Source of the DNA: an uncultured bacterium
GTDB lineage: Bacteria; Bacillota_I; Bacilli_A; RF39; UBA660
Length of the DNA: 11,254 nt
Direction of reading: 5' to 3'
NCBI GenBank assembly: GCA_905215145.1
Contig: CAJMOW010000033.1
Coordinates: forward strand, 1-11,254
Shown here: one piece after another, positions 6,691-11,254 of the stretch
How the letters are laid out: the number at the start of each line of letters is the position of its first letter
Numbering within the stretch: position 1 is the stretch's first letter
Notes under the pieces: model-generated
What the model was told of the DNA's origin: nothing
Database searches by the model: none
The model's input: only the letters and a program-made list of their open reading frames with translations
Translations under genes and position numbers: made by a program

Positions 6691-6824
6691 GGTATCATCT
6701 ACTGTCAGAAAGCGAAAAACATAGAAGCAGAACGCACAGGTGGAATAGACTGCTGTTTCTATGGTCGGGGTTGCTCCCTTGTCCTAACAGACTTTAGACC
6801 GTTTTCACCAGTAGTTCATGATAT
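6691..6824 (+). ncRNA. Candidate packaging RNA (pRNA-like three-way-junction RNA)
   Basis: No gene fills the space after the ATPase stop, but the plus-strand RNA folds well. A closing helix pairs 6693-6704 (UAUCAUCUACUG) with CAGUAG 6809-6814 and AUGAUA 6818-6823, with UUC bulged. It may continue as G6714-C6720 with GUUUUC 6801-6806 (one A bulged). Arm 1 pairs CAUAGAA 6720-6726 with UUCUAUG 6757-6763 and GCAG 6727-6730 with CUGC 6750-6753, around a 19-nt loop. Arm 2 includes GUC 6764-6766 with GAC 6797-6799 and a hairpin GGGG/UCCC (6767-6770/6775-6778). G-U pairs occur only when read on the plus strand. In phi29, pRNA has this layout (closing helix A, large-loop arm, smaller arm) and works with gp16. 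Position beside gp16 supports the call; there is no sequence-level match that I can recognise. Confidence 0.55.
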
Positions 6825-6828
6825 AAAT

Positions 6829-6866
6829 AAAAGGTACAATGTTTCACGTGAAACAAAGTACCTTTT
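6829..6866. terminator. Bidirectional terminator hairpin enclosing a parS palindrome
   Basis: AAAAGGTAC (6829-6837) pairs with GTACCTTTT (6858-6866). Inside, after an AA/AA internal loop, the 16-bp parS palindrome folds on itself. A T-run follows on the plus strand (from 6863) and an A-run precedes it, so it can stop both the ATPase/RNA transcript and the converging early transcript. Confidence 0.78.
6840..6855. promoter_or_regulatory. parS-like site 3 (perfect, in terminator)
   Basis: TGTTTCACGTGAAACA matches the parS consensus at all fixed positions. It forms the tip of the terminator hairpin between the two converging transcription units. Confidence 0.85.
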
Positions 6867-6870
6867 TGTT

Positions 6871-7065
6871 TTATTTATCTAGTTTTAATGTAACTTCTTT
6901 ATTCGGCTCTTTTTCTTTCTTAAATTTGCTGTGTTTTCTTGCGTCTCTTGGCATGTTCGGGTATGTCGGCTCATAGCATTTATATGCGTAAAAAGGGCAC
7001 TCAACACAACCTTGTGCGTAATAACTTGAGCAAATTTCAATAAGTTCTTTCACTGTTATTTTCAT
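6871..7065 (-). CDS. Small Cys-rich protein B, putative zinc-knuckle, function unknown
   Basis: A 64-aa protein, the last gene of the early operon. The ATG at 7065 is preferred because GAGGAG lies 10 nt upstream; the longer in-frame start at 7083 overlaps that ribosome site. Seen: MKITVKELIEIC at the N-terminus, then Cys12, Cys20, Cys23 (CVEC) and Cys30, four Cys spaced to hold one metal ion, followed by a basic, Lys-rich C-terminus. The start resembles that of the upstream 75-aa gene (MKVRLQDVVEHC; C12, C18, C21, C29), so the two are probably diverged duplicates. They overlap by 29 nt. In phi29 this position after the polymerase holds gene 1, a small early protein, but I see no sequence similarity to it. 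Nucleic-acid or protein binding is plausible, no more. Confidence 0.7.
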   Translation of the reverse strand: MKITVKELIEICSSYYAQGCVECPFYAYKCYEPTYPNMPRDARKHSKFKKEKEPNKEVTLKLDK

Positions 7066-7264
7066 ATAGTTCAATCTCCTCATTGGTATATAATGCTTTT
7101 GCTAACTGTGGTACACTTTTACATATAGCAAAATAATCTTCAAATCTAAACGGTGGAAACCCGTCAATTTTAGCAATACATTCACCACTTTTCCAGTAAC
7201 GACAATTAGTACAATATGCTTTATTTATACAATGCTCTACAACATCTTGCAATCTAACTTTCAT
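7037..7264 (-). CDS. Small Cys-rich protein A, putative zinc-knuckle, function unknown
   Basis: A 75-aa protein following the polymerase by 6 nt; its ribosome site GAGGTAA overlaps the polymerase stop codon, so the genes are translated together. Seen: Cys12, Cys18, Cys21 (CTNC) and Cys29 in a pattern close to that of the next gene, plus an extra Cys48, and aromatic residues between the Cys pairs (CRYWKSGEC). The C-terminal third is acidic, whereas its paralogue ends basic. Family unknown to me. The conserved Cys pattern in two adjacent genes argues that both are real and fold around a metal. Confidence 0.72.
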   Translation of the reverse strand: MKVRLQDVVEHCINKAYCTNCRYWKSGECIAKIDGFPPFRFEDYFAICKSVPQLAKALYTNEEIELYENNSERTY

Positions 7265-7270
7265 TTTTTA

Positions 7271-9271
7271 TTACCTCATTTCATAACTTGTCTCTACCAG
7301 TAACACCCCACCCCTCATTCTCTTAGGGCGTAACTTATCAGGTACTTTAAGTCCTATTTTAAAATCTGATAAATCACGTTTTATAGGTTTATCGCCTTTA
7401 AATAAAAACTGTTTTTCCTCTTCCGTCCATTCTTTGTGCGTGCCTGTTCTTGGCTCTGTATAACCGTTTATATCTGCATTACCCTGCATGGATAATACAA
7501 ACAGATTCTTACACTTGTTTGGCATCCCTGCACACTTCACGTCATAAAACGGTTCTTCTATTGGTTCTCTGTTTTCATGTGTTACGTGTTCGATATACGT
7601 TTTCTGCCTTGTAAATGTAGCAATATCCCAGCATGATTCCAATGACCATGAGTTAAATTCTGTTGGGTGTTCTCTTATGCCCTCTATTTCATCGGGTAAT
7701 AAATCACAATGAATAGAATCAGTATCGGCATAAATGAAACCACGTTCATTTACACCATGGTAATTCTTTTGTGCGGCTCGAATCGTAAATTCTCTTGCAT
7801 ATGATGTGATAGCAGAACCACATGGTATATAGCCTGCTTTCTTGTTGTTCTCTTCCTGTCGTATAAAACCTAGTGATTCGTCGTCTTTCACGTACGCTAT
7901 CTTGAATGAACTATCTTTAGAGGATGCCTGCTTTCCGTAAAGATTATTCAGAAATAGCTTTGCAAGAGTACGCTGTGCTCCTTTGCTTTTCTTCTTAATC
8001 TCTGCGTACTTGTTGATATATTCGTCGTAAATTCCTTTCATTGCATAGAACCATACACCGTCTATGATTTCAAAATCATATAAGTCATAGTGTTCTAGCA
8101 TCAAATAATAATCAGTACAAGTTACCACCATTTCTACTATCGCTTCATGCCTGTTGTTTCCGCTGTCGTAATAGTATGGAAAATATTTATCGTACTTCTT
8201 ACTGTATACGTCACTTGTTTCTAACATTTCTGTACCACGATAGAGTGGAGAACCTTTAATTTGAATGAATGGTAAATAACCTTGTTTCACGTGAAACCTT
8301 GTACGGATACGCAAGAAAAAGTATCTTGGGTCACCCTGTGGGTCTTTTTTTAACGCTTCTTCGTGAATAAAGTTTCCGCTCCAATAGTGCGGTCTCCCTA
8401 CTGGGTAAAAGTTACCGCTATCAGAGTGCATCATAGATGGATAAAGACTATTAACATCTGCTGTTGTACCGTAATGGTATATTTTATTTTCTTTCCCTCT
8501 TACAAGATAGCACCAACCACCACGGTATGATTTGCGAATGTAATCTCCAAAAGTAGGGTATTTTGTTATTCCTGTTTCTATCTTATAAATATCGGGGAAT
8601 AATTGAGCGTAATCTGTCTTGTCATATCCTTTTTTGAACTCTTCTAAACAGCATGAGCCAATGGTTGATTTATCATGCCCATGTTCTAGCATGATTTCAA
8701 GTGCTTCTTTTACCACAAGAACGTCATTTGCAATATACTCGCGTTCCTTTTCACTTATCTCACATCCTGCATATCTGTAGCCGGTGTATTCCATATCTAG
8801 CTTTTTGTGTTTCGTTGCGAATGATTTTCCAATAACTTCAACGGAGAATGGTAAAAGCTTCAAAGAATCACGGAACTCTAATAACTTATTGTTTGGAAGT
8901 TTCTGTGTGATAGAATACCACATTCCCTTGTCGGAGATACTGTATCGTACTTCATTAGTTTGAATTTCCTTGTTCTTTTTCCATGAGTACACGCCGTTAT
9001 CATTGTTGAGTGCCTGTGGATATTTCTTTTGCGCTAATAAATAGTCAAGTATGAAAGCACCATCAAATTTTAGGTTATGAAAAAATGCTATGATATTTGT
9101 ATCTAAAGCACGAAAGTATGTAAACATATCTTCAATTCGATGTAGAATTGTAACGTTCTCTGTAAATAGCTCTACAATTGCAACTGCCCAAACTTCTGTA
9201 TGGTCTTGGTTTTCGTATACCGTGGTTTCAAAATCACACATGAACATTCTTGTGTGTCGTTTACTATTCAT
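7271..9271 (-). CDS. Protein-primed family B DNA polymerase, phi29 gp2-like
   Basis: A 666-aa replicative polymerase with proofreading exonuclease that primes on the terminal protein. Start: ATG at 9271, with GAGG upstream; it overlaps the terminal protein stop by 8 nt (ATGAATAG). A longer frame to 9316 lacks support. Exo I CDFETT (Asp13, Glu15), Exo II FHNLKFDGAF (Asn66, Asp70), Exo III YIANDV (Tyr179, Asp183), motif A DVNSLYPSM (Asp272), motif B KLFLNNLYGK (Lys438, Tyr445), motif C YADTDSIH (Asp516, Asp518) and KTY (557-559). All catalytic residues known in phi29 polymerase are present, and the C-terminus (RPKRMRGGVLLVETSY) matches PVQVPGGVVLVDDTF. It is about 90 aa longer than phi29's 572-575 aa. 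Extra residues lie near 355-385 (the terminal-protein-binding TPR1 area) and 590-630 (thumb area). A 15/16 parS site is embedded at codons 325-330. Confidence 0.97.
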   Translation of the reverse strand: MNSKRHTRMFMCDFETTVYENQDHTEVWAVAIVELFTENVTILHRIEDMFTYFRALDTNIIAFFHNLKFDGAFILDYLLAQKKYPQALNNDNGVYSWKKNKEIQTNEVRYSISDKGMWYSITQKLPNNKLLEFRDSLKLLPFSVEVIGKSFATKHKKLDMEYTGYRYAGCEISEKEREYIANDVLVVKEALEIMLEHGHDKSTIGSCCLEEFKKGYDKTDYAQLFPDIYKIETGITKYPTFGDYIRKSYRGGWCYLVRGKENKIYHYGTTADVNSLYPSMMHSDSGNFYPVGRPHYWSGNFIHEEALKKDPQGDPRYFFLRIRTRFHVKQGYLPFIQIKGSPLYRGTEMLETSDVYSKKYDKYFPYYYDSGNNRHEAIVEMVVTCTDYYLMLEHYDLYDFEIIDGVWFYAMKGIYDEYINKYAEIKKKSKGAQRTLAKLFLNNLYGKQASSKDSSFKIAYVKDDESLGFIRQEENNKKAGYIPCGSAITSYAREFTIRAAQKNYHGVNERGFIYADTDSIHCDLLPDEIEGIREHPTEFNSWSLESCWDIATFTRQKTYIEHVTHENREPIEEPFYDVKCAGMPNKCKNLFVLSMQGNADINGYTEPRTGTHKEWTEEEKQFLFKGDKPIKRDLSDFKIGLKVPDKLRPKRMRGGVLLVETSYEMR
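8283..8298. promoter_or_regulatory. parS-like site 4 (15 of 16) inside the polymerase gene
   Basis: TGTTTCACGTGAAACC differs from the parS consensus only at the last base. It encodes RFHVKQ of the polymerase; the same codons could readily be written otherwise, so the match is unlikely to be imposed by the protein. Confidence 0.75.
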
Positions 9272-10055
9272 AAGTATTGTCCTCAATATCCCAAGAATAA
9301 AGTGATTCCTGTTCATCGTTTAAAGCATCACGTTCTACAACAGATAATGTTCTACCTATAATAATTTCTCCAATAGCTTCCAATGATGAAGCAACGTTAA
9401 CACCTTTTGAATCTGTTAAAACTACTTCTAAGTGCAACTTAATTGAATCCCAATTATTAGCAAGACGTTCTCCTACAGCTATTTCACCATCTTTATTTAA
9501 AGTGTTGCGATAAAGAGCTAATAGAGCAGACTGCGCTTCTTGCGCTCTTTCTATATTAGCGTTCTTTCTTTTTTTACCGTATATAGTCTCTGTCGGTATT
9601 GGCGATGTTATCCTACTTAAAAACTCTGTAATAAAGTTATTATTTGTAATGTCTCCTAGCTGTGGCTGATTCAAATGGTATTCGCCATCTAAATCATGTG
9701 CAGTTGGCAGATTGTCAGTAGTCCAAAATTCTCTAGCGGATTCCTTATTACGCTTTCTTGTCTCTGCACTTCGCTTGGCTCGTTCAGATGCTAGTTCATG
9801 TTTTAGTTTACCGACTGTTGATATTTCCCCTGTTGTAGTTGAATAGGCTTCCTGTTTTGCAAGATTCTTGATATCTGCTTTTAACTGTCTTGTTATCTTT
9901 GCCAAGTCTCTTCCTTGGATGCCCCATTTTCTCAACTGTGATTCTGTTTGATATACGTTCGCACCACGTAATTCAATATTCTGTTTTCTTAATGCTGATA
10001 CTTTGCGCTGATATTGCTTATAGTATTGACTATACTTTGATTTGCTCTTTTTCAA
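9264..10055 (-). CDS. Terminal protein priming DNA replication, phi29 gp3-like
   Basis: A 263-aa protein (phi29 gp3 is 266 aa) directly upstream of, and overlapping, the polymerase gene. The start is a TTG at 10055: GAGGTG lies 8 nt upstream (10069-10064), inside a longer GTG-started frame that would otherwise translate the ribosome site. Seen: a very basic, helical N-terminal domain (1-70, KKSKSKYSQYYKQYQRKV), an intermediate region rich in Arg/Lys, and a C-terminal domain. Residues 213-221 read LTDSKGVNV, comparable to FDSEGNTV around the phi29 priming Ser232, so Ser216 is the likely residue that covalently carries the first nucleotide. The N-terminal domain probably binds DNA. Overall similarity to phi29 gp3 is low; identification rests on position, size, charge and the Ser context. 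Confidence 0.85.
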   Translation of the reverse strand: MKKSKSKYSQYYKQYQRKVSALRKQNIELRGANVYQTESQLRKWGIQGRDLAKITRQLKADIKNLAKQEAYSTTTGEISTVGKLKHELASERAKRSAETRKRNKESAREFWTTDNLPTAHDLDGEYHLNQPQLGDITNNNFITEFLSRITSPIPTETIYGKKRKNANIERAQEAQSALLALYRNTLNKDGEIAVGERLANNWDSIKLHLEVVLTDSKGVNVASSLEAIGEIIIGRTLSVVERDALNDEQESLYSWDIEDNTYE

Positions 10056-10080
10056 TTTTATCACACCTCTCACATTTTTA

Positions 10081-10111
10081 GATTAAAAGAGGGTAGGCGT
10101 TCTGCCCACCC
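10081..10111 (-). terminator. Rho-independent terminator/attenuator inside the early operon
   Basis: On the minus strand GGGUGGGC (10111-10104) pairs with GCCUACCC (10098-10091) around the loop AGAAC, followed by UCUUUUAAUC. Eight pairs with one G-U, which exists only on the minus strand. It lies between the ssDNA-binding-type gene and the terminal protein gene, so partial readthrough would lower terminal protein and polymerase output relative to the first two genes. Confidence 0.75.
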
Positions 10112-10157
10112 ATTATATTTTAGGAAAGAAAATTATTTGCTATGAAAAATACTTTAC

Positions 10158-10517
10158 TTATTTTACCGAGTTAACATCAAGTCCACAGTCAACAAATGGA
10201 CGTCCTGCTTTTGTTTCTCCACTGCGTTTTACGATTGCATACGGTTTACCATGCATCAGTTCATGAATTGACTTCAAAGAAGACTTGAATGTTGCGGACT
10301 GTGTTGAATACACTTTTCCATCAACTGTGATGATAGAAAGAAGCTCTGCTTCTGTTCCGTCATTCTTTGTATCTTTGTACTCAATGTAAGCATCTACTGG
10401 AATTGATGTTCCGTCTTCTACATCTTTCATGGATGTGATTCCTGCATCCATTGTCATAAGATACTGCTCTACTTCTGTTAAATCTCTGCTTGCTTTTGTG
10501 ATTGTAATTTTACTCAT
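10158..10517 (-). CDS. Early protein, probable single-stranded DNA-binding protein (phi29 gp5 role)
   Basis: A 119-aa protein located between the first early gene and the terminal protein gene, the place of phi29 gp5 (SSB, 124 aa). Seen: alternating beta-type segments (DAYIEYKDTKNDGTEAELLSI, split), a central STQSATFKSSLKSIHEL and a C-terminal GKPYAIVKRSGETKAGRPFVDCGLD. The last could be an OB-fold strand with aromatic and basic residues. AAGGAG lies 9 nt before the ATG. A strong terminator follows the gene, consistent with separately high expression, as a stoichiometric DNA-coating protein needs. There is no motif that proves ssDNA binding; role is from position, size and composition. Confidence 0.55.
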   Translation of the reverse strand: MSKITITKASRDLTEVEQYLMTMDAGITSMKDVEDGTSIPVDAYIEYKDTKNDGTEAELLSIITVDGKVYSTQSATFKSSLKSIHELMHGKPYAIVKRSGETKAGRPFVDCGLDVNSVK

Positions 10518-10542
10518 TGTTATTTTCTCCTTTTTCTTTTAC

Positions 10543-10848
10543 TTACTCTTCTACTTCGTCTGTATCTTCTTTTTTGTCTCTTGGCGGTAATACCTCTGCC
10601 ATTTCAATGAACTTCTGTTCATCCATTCCGTACAGTGTCTCAATAACTTCTGTTGAAACAACTGAAACTGGTTTTAGTGTTTCTGTCTCTACTACTTTAG
10701 TAACCGCTTTCATCAGCTTCTTTTCATCTGTGTAAGTTCCTGCGATTGTAACCTCGTAGTTGTCAACTTTAGCTGTCTCTGTGTCAACACACATAACGAT
10801 AACTTTAGTTGAAGAGATAGTTCTTGTTACTTTTCTTGCTCTTGCCAT
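10543..10848 (-). CDS. Early protein of unknown function, first gene of the early operon
   Basis: A 101-aa protein with a basic N-terminus (MARARKVTRTI), a mixed alpha/beta middle (TKVIVMCVDTETAKVDNYEVT; DEKKLMKAVTKVVE) and a strongly acidic tail (DKKEDTDEVEE). GAGGTGA lies about 10 nt before the ATG, and the next gene begins 25 nt after the stop. phi29 gp6, the abundant double-stranded DNA-binding protein of 104 aa, is also the first gene of its early operon and of nearly the same size. That makes this a positional candidate for the same role, but I recognise no gp6 sequence similarity. It is preceded by a structured leader of about 230 nt. Confidence 0.7.
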   Translation of the reverse strand: MARARKVTRTISSTKVIVMCVDTETAKVDNYEVTIAGTYTDEKKLMKAVTKVVETETLKPVSVVSTEVIETLYGMDEQKFIEMAEVLPPRDKKEDTDEVEE

Positions 10849-10905
10849 TTTACTTTTTTCACCTCTTTCTTTTTTGTTTTGTACTTGCTAGACTGCCTGA
10901 GAACA

Positions 10906-10923
10906 CGGTTTCATTAGAAACCG
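10906..10923 (-). repeat. Perfect 7-bp hairpin in the early leader
   Basis: CGGUUUC, loop UAAU, GAAACCG, starting 3 nt after the tRNA-like element. No U-run follows, so it is not a standard terminator. It may shape the 3' side of the element. Confidence 0.6.
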
Positions 10924-10925
10924 AA

Positions 10926-10997
10926 TCAGATAAAAGGAATCGAACCTTTACACGATGCCACCGATTTTTTCGCCTACATGGGTGTCGGAATATCTGT
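10926..10997 (-). ncRNA. tRNA-like element in the early-operon leader
   Basis: 72 nt with acceptor pairing CAGAUA/UAUCUG (10996-10991/10932-10927; an outer A-A mismatch) and a canonical T-arm: AAAGG, loop UUCGAUU, CCUUU. These fall at the exact tRNA positions 49-65 when numbered from the acceptor. In place of D and anticodon arms there is CCGACA/UGUAGG (loop CCCA, one mismatch) and a 3-bp CGA/UCG hairpin, or alternatively one long imperfect arm. There is no anticodon loop with U33, so it is unlikely to decode. CCA is not encoded. It may be an RNase P/Z target or a degenerate tRNA. Confidence 0.5.
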
Positions 10998-11010
10998 TAT
11001 TTTTGTGAGT

Positions 11011-11033
11011 GGACGGTGCTGTGGACACCGCCC
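11011..11033 (-). repeat. GC-rich 8-bp hairpin in the early leader
   Basis: On the minus strand GGGCGGUG, loop UCCACAG, CACCGUCC. All eight pairs form, including one G-U that would be an A-C mismatch on the other strand, so the structure is meant for the leftward RNA. It lies about 45 nt after the predicted transcription start. Confidence 0.65.
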
Positions 11034-11086
11034 TATATGGTGTGGTATGTAAGTTGGAAAAAATATTTATCTTCCTTACATTATTA

Positions 11087-11115
11087 AGTATATCAGATTA
11101 CGCTTGAAATGTCAA
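11087..11115 (-). promoter_or_regulatory. Early-operon promoter (sigma-A)
   Basis: TTGACA (11115-11110), a 17-bp spacer, TATACT (11092-11087), one base off consensus. Predicted start near 11080 gives a leader of about 230 nt before the 101-aa gene. The -35 box overlaps the left arm of an inverted repeat AAGTAGT/ACTACTT (11114-11120/11136-11142). Confidence 0.8.
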
Positions 11116-11122
11116 GTAGTTT

Positions 11123-11254
11123 TTAATAATTTTTTACTACTTTTAATTTCTTTAAATAAGATATTTTCCATGGTTTCTCGTCTTCCCATTTAATCATAGG
11201 TAAATCAATATTAAAAGCATGAATCGGAAGTACTGTACTTCCACCCCAACAACA
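11123..11254 (-). CDS. C-terminal end of an unidentified protein (5' part outside window)
   Basis: An open frame of 43 codons from the right edge to a TAA at 11125-11123. It reads CCWGGSTVLPIHAFN, then IDLPMIKWEDEKPW and KISYLKKLKVVKNY, plausible protein sequence with a basic helical end. No start or ribosome site is in view. I do not recognise the family. The stop lies 8 nt before the -35 box of the early promoter, a compact fit that supports a real gene end. Confidence 0.55.
   Translation of the reverse strand, partial: CCWGGSTVLPIHAFNIDLPMIKWEDEKPWKISYLKKLKVVKNY

Larger units (their letters stand above)
10849..11086 (-). other. Long structured 5' leader of the early operon
   Basis: About 230 nt without a supported gene. 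In transcript order it holds a GC-rich hairpin (11011-11033), a tRNA-like element (10926-10997), a perfect 7-bp hairpin (10906-10923) and finally the ribosome site GAGGTGA of the 101-aa gene. Such a packed set of structures suggests a functional leader RNA or a processed small RNA. Confidence 0.6.

Noticed and set aside
6669..6698. Possible promoter TTGCAG-18-TATCAT for the pRNA candidate
   Set aside because: The -35 is poor, and transcription would start after the 5' strand of the closing helix, which would destroy the RNA fold.
6619..6882. Plus-strand open frame across the end of the ATPase and the foldable RNA
   Set aside because: It overlaps the ATPase in another frame, has no ribosome site, and runs through the RNA helices and terminator.
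10112..10117. TATAAT on the minus strand before the terminal protein gene
   Set aside because: No recognisable -35 at 16-18 bp, and the box lies just upstream of the terminator stem, so a transcript from it would be stopped at once.
10906..10923. CGGTTTC-TAAT-GAAACCG resembles the arms of parS
   Set aside because: The CACGTG core essential for ParB recognition is absent; treated as a plain hairpin.
10926..10997. Calling a functional tRNA
   Set aside because: No acceptable D-arm, anticodon stem or U33-containing loop; only the acceptor and T-arm fit.
10517..11087. Plus-strand open frames opposite the first early gene and leader
   Set aside because: Low-complexity Ser/Phe-rich translations without ribosome sites, overlapping minus-strand genes and strand-specific RNA structures.
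11114..11142. Inverted repeat AAGTAGT/ACTACTT as a terminator
   Set aside because: Seven AT-rich pairs with a 15-nt loop is weak; it may be an operator at the early promoter but there is no further support.

Overview
The window looks like an internal segment of a small phi29-type podovirus (protein-primed DNA replication, Salasmaviridae-like) that infects a low-GC Gram-positive host. The evidence is recognisable homologues of the phi29 DNA polymerase (gp2), terminal protein (gp3), packaging ATPase (gp16), major capsid protein (gp8) and tail knob/tube (gp9). Strong AAGGAGGTGAT-type ribosome binding sites, consensus sigma-A promoters, and an amidase with a cell-wall-binding tail of the type common in Clostridia/Lachnospiraceae phages and bacteria point to a Firmicute, probably a gut clostridium. 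Exact Bacillota-type parS sequences support this and hint at a sporulating host.

Layout. (1) Positions 1-5502, minus strand: a late operon read leftwards. The order is holin, N-acetylmuramoyl-L-alanine amidase, two-domain tail/virion lysin, scaffold, major capsid protein, a coiled-coil protein with an SGNH-like domain at the head-fibre position, and the start of tail gene 9, which runs off the left edge. (2) 5503-5657: a divergent control region with two consensus promoters back to back. Across both runs a ladder of five TGTCTA-like boxes with an exact 19-bp period. (3) 5658-6689, plus strand: the packaging ATPase. It is followed directly by a strongly foldable RNA (about 6691-6824) with a long closing helix and two arms, a candidate packaging RNA (pRNA). 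(4) 6829-6866: a bidirectional terminator hairpin built around a perfect parS palindrome, between converging units. (5) 6871-10848, minus strand: the early replication operon. The order is a 101-aa protein, a probable ssDNA-binding protein, an internal terminator, terminal protein, DNA polymerase and two small paralogous Cys-rich proteins. (6) 10849-11122: an early promoter (TTGACA-17-TATACT) and a long structured leader of about 230 nt. It contains a tRNA-like element with a canonical T-arm and acceptor but no normal anticodon arm. (7) 11123-11254: the 3' end of another minus-strand gene.

How it works together: early genes make the protein-primed replication machinery; the divergent region probably switches the late operon and gp16 with one shared operator; gp16 plus the candidate pRNA would form the packaging motor; the late operon supplies head, tail and lysis proteins. 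Four parS-like sites (three exact, one 15/16) plus one degenerate copy lie across all three transcription units, and no parB is seen. This suggests the phage recruits the host ParB (Spo0J), as known for spore entrapment of phi29.
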